64,000 nucleotides of DNA from Xylogone sp. PMI_703 (taxonomy: Eukaryota; Ascomycota; Leotiomycetes), in assembly GCA_021399445.1 (NCBI GenBank), contig JAJTUQ010000001.1, positions 372,001-436,000 of the forward strand, written 5' to 3'. Positions 49,022 to 60,279 of the stretch are shown in pieces. Numbering within the stretch: the stretch's first letter is position 1; the number at the start of each line of letters is the position of its first letter. The notes beneath the pieces are model-generated. The model was given only the letters and a program-made list of their open reading frames with translations, ran no database searches and had not been told where the DNA came from. A program made the position numbers and the translations under genes.

Positions 49022-50587
49022 GACCAGACCCTACAATTCAAAGATATCTGTGGAGCCCGTCTCGAACTACATGTAGCGAAGATGATAGATATGACGAGTA
49101 GATAAGGTTGAAAGACCGATAATATTGGAGACGGCTTCGACAGAACAAAAACAGTGAATTTGTATTCATGATTATAGTATTGGTTTAGAGGAGCCTTCTT
49201 ATTTCGCATTCGGCTATGTCAGGATCGGTTCGATATCACGCCGATCCTCTTTAATATCCGAATGTTGATTACTACAGCTAGATACAGGAGGACGGCACAC
49301 CTATGTTATGAGGAATAAGAGGAATATATATGATAATATGCCTTGAAAACATATGCGGAGAAGCTGACACTAAATGACTAACCACGGCACTTCGCTATAG
49401 GGTTTATATTTAAAGGTCTAATATAGTGCGGGTGTGACTATGTACCCAAGTGGACAAAACGATTCAAGCTTCGCAGCTAGGGTTACTACTCTAACGACTA
49501 GCAACGCAACTGTCTGAACAAAAGGAGAACTCTAGTTACCTAGCTACTTATACTGCTATATATCTGCGTTCTGACAGCAACATTGTTGAATAGGGAGCGA
49601 TCAGAGTTGTCTTGGCCTCTCTACAAGATACTATCTGAATAAGCTAGCATCTGTAGACATCCGTAAGACTCTGTTCCGACAAGAACACAGTCACCTGATA
49701 TAGGCTTACTTTGGTTCCAGCTTGTGTTACGCGTACGGTAAGATAACGAGATTCATTCCTACCCACCCCCGTAATACTTTGTCACCTACAAGGGCAAAAT
49801 TGGAGAATATTACAACGTCAATAAAACTCTCGTGCAAGATTGGGCAAGGATCGTGAGGACCCTATGAACTCAATTGGGAAATTTTATTATTTTTGGATTT
49901 CGCATACCAAGTTCGAGCAAATGGGAACGTCAGATTGGGGGTTTTCTGTGGATTGGTGGCAAGTATTAAGGGGGGAATAGTGCAGTAGTGTCATAAAATA
50001 GTAGCTTAGCAATTTCAATGTAGCCTTGGACGATTCAAGCGCTCTAATCATCGCCCGCGCGTGGTGTATGAAGAGGTTCAGATGCCGTAGTTAGCATGGA
50101 GACTTTATGATTATGGGGTTTCTGGTTACACGTCAGGGAGTTACTGTGGATTAAGCAGCCCTGTCTGGAAATCGCAAACGAAGTCGCTATCCTGTACCAG
50201 GTAAGACTCTCCGCCAAGTCAACCCCAGACCAGCTGATGATCCGTAATCTTACTCGCAGTACTAACTACACTCCTAATCCCCAATGTTAGAGTGTGATAC
50301 CTCCTAATAAGTATCCCATATCTCACTCTATCTACTGCAAGCATCAGCAATAACTATGGGCAGGTAGTCAGAATATAATATCCTATATTGTATATATTGT
50401 ATTTCGCACTTTAAACTGGAAGATCAACTACACCCCAATGCTTCCACCTCGTTGTTCGCTATACAGTCCGTTCAAGGGGCAACTTCCAGTAAGTCTCAGC
50501 AGTTCGACCACGAGGGAATTGCGTAATTCATTCCCACAAGCCATGACTTACTATCTCTGCTCTCGGATTAGTATATCCGCAATCTGT
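49022..50587. other. AT-rich intergenic, no gene seen
   Basis: 1.6 kb without a recognised gene or repeat, lying in front of the small repeat-peptide gene's 3' end. Confidence 0.4.
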
Positions 50588-50863
50588 TTAAATAACCTCG
50601 CGCTTCCAGTCAGGGTTGGAACCAGTTGAGCCGCGGCCTCCAAGAGCTTCACGTTTCCAGTCGGGGTTGGAACCGGTTGAACCACCACCTCCAAGCGGCT
50701 CGCGCTTCCAATCAGGATTAGATCCAGTAGACCCACCGCCTCCAAGAGGTTCACGCTCTACGAGTAAGTCGTGACGAGCCTGATTACCAGTTTCTGTCAC
50801 AGGCAGGGCGGACACGGGGACGGAGATTGCAAGACGCAATCCTAAAAGCTTGCTTCCCTTCAT
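50588..50863 (-). CDS. Kex2-type repeat peptide precursor (candidate secreted peptide/RiPP or pheromone-like)
   Basis: 91 aa, single exon. Residues 1-21 (MKGSKLLGLRLAISVPVSALP) form a modest signal-like segment. A leader follows to LLVER at 37. Residues 38-54, 55-71 and 72-88 are three tandem units: EPLGGGGSTGSNPDWKR twice and EALGGRGSTGSNPDWKR once. The last three residues are EVI. Each unit ends in the dibasic KR that Kex2 cleaves, so processing would free E-P/A-L-G...-N-P-D-W peptides of 15 residues. The three DNA repeats differ at many third positions while the peptide stays the same, as selection on the peptide would leave. The layout is that of fungal alpha-pheromone precursors and of ustiloxin-type (dikaritin) RiPP precursors. 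The core has no Tyr or Cys and only one Trp, and no UstY (DUF3328) gene was recognised nearby. Function unknown. Confidence 0.72.
   Translation of the reverse strand: MKGSKLLGLRLAISVPVSALPVTETGNQARHDLLVEREPLGGGGSTGSNPDWKREPLGGGGSTGSNPDWKREALGGRGSTGSNPDWKREVI
50600..50752 (-). repeat. Three 51-bp coding tandem repeats
   Basis: Units at 50752-50702, 50701-50651 and 50650-50600, in frame, each encoding one 17-residue peptide unit. Unit 3 has Ala for Pro at position 2 and Arg for the third Gly of the Gly run; other changes are synonymous. Confidence 0.9.
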
Positions 50864-51622
50864 GATAGATTGATAGCTGTTGGATTCAGAATAAAGAGGG
50901 AGTTTGATTTGCGCCTAAGTTTGTGTAGAGATTCTTTGGCTTATTGATTTACAGGAAACTGGAAAGTTACAATGGCAGTCTTCATGTATTACACTTTCTG
51001 ACCATGTAGACCAAGAATCAGGCCAGTATACTCAGTGTGATTCCAAATCTGAATATTGGAAGCATGTGCTTATGGAGTGAGCAAATTGTTCATTAGAGTA
51101 CGTCACAGCACGTAAATTCAATAGGACCGACTGCTAGGAAGGTAAAATCAAGTCTTGGCTGTTTATCGCTTTGCGCGTTTAACTTACCATATTCCTAATT
51201 AAGATTAATAGCGTAAGTGATATGGCAGATGTGAATGAAAACCTCAGCGTGCTGGGTAATGTTCATTTATGTTGACATATCTTCTACCATCCCTATAAAA
51301 ACACCCCTAACAATGTAATAACGAGGATGAAAGTGGATTTTAAAGTGGGTATTCGGTCAAATGTGACAAGCACTGCGCAAGCTTTGTATCCTTATTCAGG
51401 CAGTATTCATGCAGAAAGTATCCACAATATAAACGATTGGGCAATTAGAGCACTGAAACTCATAACATATTACTCTACCAACAGCAATTCCGTTAATTAA
51501 CCCTTAAAGTCTGGGATTACATCGATGTACACCGACGGACTAGATTTCTTCCAAATCATAGCAGCGTAATTTCTAGGTACCAAACATAACTGCCATTGAT
51601 TAATAAGTAAACATACTATGAG
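50864..51622. other. AT-rich intergenic, no gene seen
   Basis: Upstream region of the repeat-peptide gene and 3' flank of the amidohydrolase. Nothing recognised. Confidence 0.45.
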
Positions 51623-53089
51623 TTATTCTATTTTACCGTCTCTTCTAGATTTATCTTCGTCGAAGGCAGCCTTCATCTGCTGCGCCACTCCATCGTGGGC
51701 CAGCACTTTCCACCCGGTCATCGCCATCCCCTTTCCCACACCTATAGCGATATTACATGCGTCGGGGGTTCCGGCAGCTCGTGTAAAGTTTTGGTTATGA
51801 AGCGTTTCTCCCGGATCAGTCGGTATGCAGAAGCCCCCGTGAAAACTTGGACATACGTAAGACACATTTCCTAGAGGAGGGTCAGGAATCTGCATTTCAG
51901 CACAGTTTAAGTATGTGTCTCTTACCCATATCAGTACTATAAGGATCTGGTTGTTCTTTCTTTTTTTAAATCGAGGTTGAAGTCCAGTCCGTAGGCTTTC
52001 ATGGCTTGAGTAAATTCCTTGGCCAGGATTTCATTGGGTCTCAAATCCGCGTATGCAGCATGACTATTAACGAGTAACTAGATCTCAGCAATTTTCTCTA
52101 TCTAATATAAGGAAGGGGTGACTTGGTAGAGTACGGACAATTACCTTTTGTCGTAGTCAACGGAGCAACCGGTGGCAATTGCGGCGCCCTCTATACATTT
52201 GAGAGCCCGATCCTTGAGAGCCTGCAGTTCCTGGAGTGTGCGTGCTCGCACTGCGCACTCAATCTTTGCTCTATCGGCAATTACATTTTCTTTTGCGGTT
52301 TCATCAGTCCTTGTAATGACATTGATTCTCTCCGTCGGTTTTATATGTTGCCTTAACATGCCCAAGGCAGTGTATGCCAAAGTCGCAGCATCAAGTGCGT
52401 TGACTCCTGCCCAAGGTGCCATACCAGCATGTGCAGCCTTCCCTTTGAGAGTTGCTCCAAAATGCGAAATTGCAAGGCAGGTACTATAAGAGCTTCCGCT
52501 AATCCCATTTGGTAAGGAGGGCAATGGATGAATCATCAAAGCAGCGTCAGTATCATCAAATGCACCAGCTTCAATCAATTTGATTTTCCCACCACCACCT
52601 TCTTCAGCTGGAGTACCAAGTAGTCGAACTCGTCCGGGAATCGCTGATGCTTTAAGAGCAGCCATCAAACCAAAAAATGCCGCCACAGATGCAGTAGCAA
52701 TCAGATTGTGACCACACGCATGGCCGATGCCGGGAAGAGCGTCGTATTCTGCACAGAAGGTAACGAGCCGGCCTCCGCTACCATATTCTGCCAAGAAAGC
52801 AGTTGGAACTGCATAAGCATGAGACTGAGTGGTAATGTCATGTGAAAGAAGAAGTAGGACGATGTTGTCGTGTGCTTTGGTCTCTTGATAGCACAGCTCA
52901 GGATTATCATATATCTGCGCAACGGGTCATTCACATTTGTGAGCAGGTGGTCATATATCCTGGAAACTTTACCTTCTGGTTGATGTCAAACAGCTCCTCT
53001 CTCATACGGTCGACTTGTTCAGATATTTCTTGACCTATAAATCCATCATCCACTGATAGTGGAGCTACTGACTTTGTATTGTCATTCAT
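51623..53089 (-). CDS. M20-family amidohydrolase with one frameshift
   Basis: Four exons: 53089-52973, 52914-52145, 52063-51926 and 51870-51623. Motifs of the M20D group: FCAEYDALPGIGHACGHNL (metal ligands), LLGTPAEEGGGGK (catalytic Glu), AALMIHPLP, KGKAAHAGMAPWAGVNALDA (dimerisation domain), then STDMGNVSYVCPSFHGGF and the C-terminal metal region. About 423 aa would be expected. The summed exon length is one base too long: a run of seven T on the plus strand (51961-51967) puts exon 3 out of frame between LDLKK and EQPDPYS. Splice sites and all motifs are otherwise intact, so this is either a fresh null mutation or a sequencing error in a homopolymer. Family enzymes cleave N-acyl or aryl amides and small peptides. 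It opens the putative aromatic-catabolism stretch. Confidence 0.85.
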
Positions 53090-53918
53090 AACTTCGCAAA
53101 AATCTATGAAGGGTTTCTAAGAATCAAAATCCAGGTGGATACCAAAGTTTAAAGCATTATACGTTCTGATATATCTTCTCAGCTCGATAAAAGCTGCCTG
53201 AGGAGGGGTAGTAGAAATATCATATTCTGTGCATAATATGCATTGGAATATGTACTGATTACTAATTGACTATTCGTAATCACAAGTGAATATGATAATT
53301 AAAGCATAACTTCCACGACTTAGCATGTAGCTTCGCATATTCTTTCCTACAATGGTATTCTAACCAATCGTGGTCCTAATTCACAATATTATGGCTGATT
53401 GAAATTGCTACCGCATGTCTCCGTGTTTGTCGGTTCGGCAGGTAAGAATGAGAAGATTCACTGCATAAACAGTGTAGCTTGCTGGACGCGGGGATCTCAT
53501 TGGCCATTACGTAGAAACGTCACCTTACTTAGTTAGGGTTATCTCGATGAAGCCTTCAGTATTAACTTGACTTGCGCAGGTTGCGCTTCAAAAGCTGAGA
53601 TGGGCAAAACGTAAATAAAAAGTTAATCCCGCAAACCGGGCCCAGATATAAAGTTAATTAATTCGTGGGCACTTGTACGTGTCAGCTGAAATTTCATAAC
53701 CACTATGATCACATGTTTGACTTTAATTGATGTGGTATCTATCGACAGAAATAACCATTTGCTTTTAACGTATCCTCCTGGGACTCGGGGACTAGGATCA
53801 CAAATCAAAATAGCGACGCCTCTGACGGCTGATGATCTTCTAAATCGGAACAAGTAAGCCGTGTTTACCTTAAGAGTGGTGGCTGTACTGATTGACAAAA
53901 GAAAACATACTCGTCATC
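53090..53918. other. Intergenic, no gene seen
   Basis: Shared upstream region of the divergent amidohydrolase and carbonic anhydrase genes. AT-rich; nothing recognised. Confidence 0.45.
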
Positions 53919-54518
53919 ATGAACCACAGCCATTTCGCCGAGCGTGTCTCGTTGGGACTTTCGCCGCCGAAAACCTTTATTGTCACCTGCATTGATGCTA
54001 GGGTTGTTCCAGAAATGTTCTTCGATCTCAACTATGGAGGTTAGTTCCCGCTATGAGCATTCTCTCTTGAGTTGTTTCTAATGCCCAAATACCAAATGCA
54101 ATAGAGGCCCTAGTTCATAGAAATGCTGGAGGCTATGTCCGGAAGGCCGTGTCTGATATCTTAGCACTGGACTTGCTGCTGCTTAATCTTGATAACCTCT
54201 TCGTGATCCATCATACGGATTGCAGTACTACCCATTTTCAGGGTACCAAAATTCGTGCTATCTTCACAGCCCGTGTCCCCGAACAAGAAAAGGACATTCA
54301 AGGTATGGAGTTTGGCACAATCAGAGAGTAGGTAAAGCCAAGTTTTAACCACTGTTGCGCTTTGCTAATAGCAATTGCCTCTATATAGCTTAGAGGGCTC
54401 TATCAAGAATGATATCAGCTTTGTTAAGCAAAATGTTCTTATTCGCGAGGGACTACGAAATAATGCCAGAGGTTTTCTGTTTGATGTTAAGATGGGGAAA
54501 TTAAAACTAGTGGTGTAA
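53919..54518 (+). CDS. Beta-class carbonic anhydrase
   Basis: 157 aa from exons 53919-54039, 54105-54327 and 54389-54518; phases close. Zinc ligands and catalytic pair are in TCIDARVVPE (Cys24, Asp26, Arg28) and VIHHTDC (His77, Cys80). HRNAGG (about 45-50) and the C-terminal GFLFDVKMGKL are further family marks. The enzyme interconverts CO2 and bicarbonate. It lacks a presequence, so it is probably cytosolic, and belongs to the short form of fungal beta-CAs. It converges with a second beta-CA 180 bp away and lies next to a decayed salicylate-hydroxylase fusion, whose ancestral reaction would release CO2. Intact. A further upstream exon cannot be ruled out because the N-terminus is short. Confidence 0.9.
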
Positions 54519-54700
54519 GCAGGGAGTTAGCATCCTTGTGTCTTCCTCTGCAGAAGTACTTTGACCTTTTTAAGCAGAGCCGACAATATATATACATCTT
54601 TGAGTGTTTTGAGAATAGTGTTTGCGACGGATATATGTTATTACAGCAGACTTCTCCACAACAGACGTAGTATAAACTACACTAGGATTCGTTGGTAACA

Positions 54701-55592
54701 TTAAGAAACTCTCTCTACCTTTCCAGTTTTCACATCATAAATAAACCCATAAGTGTTTTGAAGCAACTCTTTTCTCACAAAGGGTGTTTTCTTCAGCCAC
54801 TCGAGATTGTCGCGTACACTCTGCTCAACACTGCCAAGAATTGTCAGTACCTAGAAAACCTAGAAACATAAAATGGAAAGAAATGTGATCTCCAGGAAAA
54901 GGGCGAATAGAGTTCTCTCGCAGCAGCATATTGGGGAAGGGTGAAGATAGTCCATACTCCGTAATTGCGCCAAAATCCATCGCGTCAATTTCCGCCCAAT
55001 GTCCAGCATCTACCGTTGCCTTCAATGATTCACGTAGATCGTCATCTGTAAACCGCAGTGTCCCGCAGTCAGTGTGATGGACAATGGCAATCTCCTTGAG
55101 TCCTAAAACTTTGTCCAGAATGATAATGTCACGGAGGGCATGACGAATGTTGCCACCGGCGTTACGATGAACAACTACTTCTGGATAATATCAACCATTT
55201 CTTAGCAAATGATCATTTTGATGGAATCTAAGTGATTAGATAAAAATATCAGTATATATACCTCCCGGCTTGATATCGAAAAACCGCTCTGGAATGCATC
55301 GACGGTCATTGCATGTTACTAAATTAGTGCACACCACATCATTAGGGAGTACAGCTTCAAATTGCTAGATTTAAACGAAGGGGGGACAAAATGCTAAGTC
55401 CTCAAAAACTTTACGAACCGATTAGACTCGGGTTTTCTCCATACCCAGGTTCTGTATGAAGTGGTGAGGGGTAATGATCTTGTGCTACGATTCTGTGTAC
55501 CTATGAGCCGATGATGTTTTGTTTTCGGGACAAGGTTAGAAACATGACCTGTTGCGCTCTAGGAGGTCCGCGATTGTCGGAGTTGGTGCCAT
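54701..55592 (-). CDS. Second beta-class carbonic anhydrase
   Basis: About five exons. The start MAPTPTIADLLERN (exon 1, 55592-55549) is the usual fungal beta-CA opening. Zinc and catalytic residues: VTCNDRRCIPERFF (Cys, Asp, Arg) and AIVHHTDCGTLRF (His, Cys). VVVHRNAGGNIRHAL lies between them, after an intron placed in GE|VVV. The end is FGAIT then DVEQSVRDNLEWLKKTPFVRKELLQ (joined by an intron near 54840-54990) and GFIYDVKTGKVERV. All motif exons are intact. The exon(s) between residue 14 and VTCNDRR (55549-55310) are my least certain part, since more than one splice path keeps a frame. It is tail-to-tail with the 53919 gene, and the proteins are clearly paralogous. Confidence 0.85.
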
Positions 55593-57191
55593 AATTCTTG
55601 GACAAGAGTTAAGATTCTACAGTTGCTTGAGTTGAGCTGGCATGGACAGGAATGATTTCACCGCGCATGTGGTGAAACTGAAGACCTTTTCAGCGGCACC
55701 CACTGGAATTTTCCTCTGATATAATCCCACCAATACATCGTGAATAGGCTAGCCCTACCTCTGAAAAGCCGGTGGTCTGGGCCATCAGCAAAGAGAAGTT
55801 TCACTTGATGACGCATCATGTGGGTCTCTCTCAAAGTAGCCATCGGCTGATAGAGAGCAGAACTCGTGGTCGTGGCTGTTGTTGTTGTCAGATATTGTCA
55901 GACTCAAAGTGCGAGAGGAGGGCCATTAAAATTATTGCGTGACAACACACTTTTCAAGTCAAGCTGGAACCTTTCTTCTCTTCTTGCCATGAGATAATTA
56001 ACCCATATTAATAACTAAAAGTCTACTTAACATCAGCGTATTTACCCACTGCGCAAGTCTCGGCATTTAAATTTATACACGGCAATATTGCGTGATTATC
56101 AGTATTCCGGCAACGCGAAGCAAATTGTCGAGTAGTAAGTCATTTTTGTAGAGGAACATGAGAAAACGAATAACTTTATCATAGCTAAAAAGTACGGGGG
56201 CAGAAAGTGGAGAGCTAAGAGTCTCTATTGACCATGCCTTTTGTTAAGATTGATCTCATTAAGGGATGACGAAGTCCGGACGACATCAGAAAGATCGGAG
56301 ATGTGAGTCAGCACGTACTGGTCGACACCTTCGCTGCTCCTGTGAGGGATCGGTATCGGGTACGTGGATTTCACCCATTATCCTGACAACAATATTTAGA
56401 GGGAGACAGGGCATCAAACTTACGTATTGTAACGTGTTTTTACATTGTCATCGAACACGAGCCATATGAAATCATGTGCCTGGACACTGGTTTAGGTATT
56501 GAGGGGACTGAAGATCTTTTCTTTATACAAGTTTCCCAGCAGGGAAGAAATCGGAATCAGAAGGAAGCCATGTTTGCAGCTCTCGGAGAGTGACTGAAAG
56601 AGCAGTGTGGTGTCCAAGTAAATGATCTGCTGATGTAGATCTCGGCAAACACTAATGAAGACTGGAGCTTCCAGGCCCTAATTTTAGCTTCAACCACTCC
56701 ATTAGCCTGCTCAATAGGCCGCCACAACCAACCCCTCCTAGTTGTAGTAAGATATTGGGCTAAGCTCAAAATTCTTGGAACAAGATCCTTCCACAATGAC
56801 CCCCAGAGACCATCTAGAAGCGAGCTACCGTTATTATCGGTTCACATTACACAAGAATATCTAGTAACTCAATCTAGAAGTGTTTTTACTCAATATACCA
56901 GAATCATAGATGAACGTTGGCAAGTTTCCTACCCGAGATCAGCCAAATCGTTGCAGAAAATGACTTTGATGTATTTTACAATGATATGTTATAAAAGGAG
57001 GGACTCTGCAAGTTAAATTCTTAGAGTTAGCTGATTACTCTACCTTGATTGTGAGAAAATCTACTGCTTAAAATATATTCAATAGCCTTATACAGCGGTT
57101 AAACTTATTTGAGACTACTCTTTGAATCTACCATTGCGAGAAGTTCTACAACTTGTTCTACATGAGTCAGTGGCCGGGGGTTTTTTTGACA
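55593..57191. other. 1.6 kb with no recognised gene
   Basis: Short open frames on the minus strand at 55658-55843 and 56557-56796 show no motif I can name. A decayed gene is possible (two minus-strand frames overlap around 56.5-56.8 kb), but I cannot support one. Confidence 0.35.
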
Positions 57192-59872
57192 CTAGCGATC
57201 TTTAACACAACTTTCTGCTAGCTGACGAAGGTTTTCTGCTCCAACAAATCCCACTTCACTAAGAGTTCGTGGCATTTCCATTTCCCTAAAGAGAGCATCC
57301 AATATGTCACTGAGATCCGCTGAAGGGCCAACGGACCGCGATTTAAGAATATTGCATACATCCTCCTCTTGAAGTAAAAGATCACGGACTCTTTGTTGTC
57401 GCTCTTGATTACTGGAGATGTTGTACTGACATACAGCAGGTAGCTAAATACAACTGGTTTCTCCATGTCCCACGCCTAGTGGTCCCAATTGATGCCCAAT
57501 TCTGTGGCTAGCGCCTAGAGATACTCCCTTAGTGGCTTTCATAGCACTAATAACGCCAATCTGGCATTGAAATCGCGCGTCAAGATCCTGAGAATCTCTC
57601 TTGCAGCGTATAATTCCACGTATGAGACGTTGCAATCCCTCTTCCGCATCCTTGTCATTTGTTGGACTACTATCCAGGCTACATAAGGTCTCGATGCAAT
57701 GGTCTATAGATCGTACACCAGTACTAAGCCATGTCGAGAGTGGAGTAAGGATGCATATCTGGGGATCTAGGATGACGTGTACCGGGGAGGCCTTTGCCTC
57801 CTTAGTGATGTCGAGGACTTCTGACCATAGAGTATGCGACTTTAGCCCCACTCGTAGACCAGCATATGCCTCTCCAACGGAACATTTGAGATCTTCTACA
57901 GATGTAGTCCTCTGTGCCATAGAAGCAGATGCAAGAATTAGGACTTTTGAGGCCTTCACAACTTCTGTTGCATATTTGATGCATTCTGCAACCCAGGGTA
58001 CATTGTAGATGACAGAGGGCGTAATGTGTGGCCCAAAAGGATAATCCGAGAGTTTGCAGTATTGAGAAAGTTTATTGCCACCCGTGACATTGTTATTGGA
58101 TTGTATCTGCACCCACTCCTCAAAACCATTTTCCGCATTCGAAAGCACATCAAATCCAAGCAGACTAGATTGATAATCTGCATCTCCCCAACTCCATTCG
58201 CAGCTAGCATCCCACTCTAAATTGGGCAGCTCAACCAGCAGGTTATCACGCTCGATCTGTATTTCTCCGTCAGATAAATGGTAAAACTCCTGGCTCTGCA
58301 CAGCACCGAGAACATTGGTTTCTGTTCTTTCTTTCCTTAAACTTTCGTATAATTTAAGCAGTGAAGCCATTTGACTATTTCTCTCGCTTAGGTCTAGTGC
58401 CAGCAGTCTTCTGTTGAGTAGCTTGGCCAAGAGTAAACCAATAACGGCGCCATCCTCAACCGCCATGGCAGCCCCTTGAGCCTGATATGGTAGCGTTGGA
58501 TGAGATGCATCTCCCAGTAAAGCTATTGTGTTCTGTTCATTGATTACTCGTTAAATAAGCATTTGGATAAGAATTTGGAGAGCTATGTCTTTACCTTTGT
58601 CCATCTATCGAGCTCTTTGTAATGGCAAAGCTTCCATTTCAATGCCGTTTTCAAACAAGAGATCATCCTAGTGAGTCTATTCAACTTAGTTGATGAGGAA
58701 TTAACTTTCGCGATACATACATACGCTGGGTCCCATCCCTTGAAATTATCTGTCATTTCTTCAAGTACCTTGCTGGGTTCGGACGCCATCGGGTAAATTA
58801 TTTCTGCAGCTATTTATGTAATTACTTTCCCATAATTATTTCATAAGTGAGTGGTGAAACCTGAGACTTACATTAAAACAAGATTGTATTCGGTTTTATT
58901 TCTCACCGGGTAAAATACCACATGCTGGTTTGGCCCCATCCATACTTGTATTTTGGACGCTTCGACTAATTCGAGAATTCTTTCATCCTGAAATGACATT
59001 AGTTGTTCTCGAGAAAACGTGCCTCTGTACGCTAGATCGCCAGTCTCGGAAGGGGGTGATGGTCTGTCTATCTAGGATGGATTCTCGCAGTCGCGACCAG
59101 AGTCCTACGCATCATAATCAACCACTGGATTAAGATATTCGAGAGAGGCTTGCTACCATCAGCTCCGATTATAATATCTGCTGCTTTGCGTCTTCCATCC
59201 TTCAGAAGGACAATGCAGCCTCCGCAGTTACCCCAGCATTAGACTCAGAACCAACACCAACGACCTCAGCATTCTTCAGCAGACAGGCACCAGCATTCAG
59301 AGCTTCTTCTAGTAGTAGATTCTGATACTCTGCTCTATGGATAACTCTAGTATCATTTATATTGTCAATTATCTACCCGCTCAAGATCTTTCACCATTGA
59401 AGATACCCATATGATCATGTTTCAAGATGATCGGGACCAATAAGAGAAATATTAAGATACTTACAGCCACTCTGCGCCATAGATTTCTCTCATTCTATCT
59501 CCTAGCGGCTTCTCAACAACTACTCTCCCGTCTGAATACCTTCTAAGGGTATACTGCTCCATGGTTATTGCGCCACTCTCCTTCATCTTTTCGAGTAGTC
59601 CAAGATGACTTATTATCCTAGTTGCATTCGGCGGAAGCTGAATGCCTGCCCCGACCGGGAGCATATCTGGAGCTCGTTCAAGGATTGTAACTGCGAGAAG
59701 TAGATTGCCCTGGCGACACGCGAGTGCACATGTCAACCCCCCGAGTTCGGCGCCGACAATAACGACATGTAGACTCTTATGGTCTTGCTATGGTTGAGAC
59801 GCTGAAGTAAGAATTTTGACTCATAAATACCACAATGATTGTACTAACAAGTTCTCCAGAAATATCAGCCAT
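57192..59872 (-). pseudogene. Salicylate hydroxylase - maleylacetate reductase fusion, multiply damaged
   Basis: The upstream part reads as an FAD salicylate-hydroxylase-type monooxygenase across several phase-consistent introns: LHVVIVGAELGG, AGIQLPPNATRI, VIHRAEYQ, GADGLWSRLRESILD, TGDLAYRGTF, LKWKLCH, ALLGDASHPTLPYQAQGAAMAVEDGAVIG. The same frame runs on without a stop into an iron-type alcohol dehydrogenase/maleylacetate reductase: VPWVAECIKYA, VILDPQICILTPLSTWLSTGVRSIDHCIE, GASHRIGHQLGPLGVGHGET. Lesions: GAELGG for the FAD-loop GAGLGG (59746-59748); frame breaks near 59211-59225, 59050-59076 and 58761-58772; loss of about 65-75 residues with the GGGS nucleotide loop near 57778-57795; and a TAG at 57444. 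After the TAG the frame stays open to a natural-looking C-terminus at 57192. The ancestor would hydroxylate an aryl acid with CO2 loss and reduce maleylacetate. Divergent from the dioxygenase gene. Confidence 0.82.
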
Positions 59873-60279
59873 GGCACCTATGAATAACTTGTTGAATTCA
59901 CAGGGAGCTTAGTTACTACGAAGAAAATAAATAAGCCGAGTGAAGTGAATTGAACAAGTTTGCAGCCAACGCTGAAAGCAGATTTCAAGTTATTAAACTA
60001 ATAAATGCATATCTTCGCCTCGCTATTGAAACTAAGGATGAATCTCGTCCTAGATATCCCCTTTCCGTTGCTTGGCCGATATCAATGACACATTCCGGAT
60101 ACCACCTTCCGACAACATATTCCGGGCTGTGGATATCAGCGGCGAACGAACAATAACATTTTCCAAACTCCTCTGTGTTAACCAATTTGATATGAACGAT
60201 CAATTCCATCATCAATTGTGTCGACAACAAATTCACCAAACCATTTGTTACAGCTCATCTATCCCTTTCATAAGCCAAA
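59873..60279. promoter_or_regulatory. Divergent intergenic between monooxygenase fusion and dioxygenase
   Basis: 407 bp between head-to-head start codons, probably a shared promoter region. No operator or TATA box stands out clearly enough to place. Confidence 0.45.

Noticed and set aside
59080..59140. Additional frameshift after GADG in the monooxygenase
   Set aside because: A GT-AG intron (GGTAGC ... GCGTAG) joins GADG to LWSRLRES in phase, so this is a normal intron.
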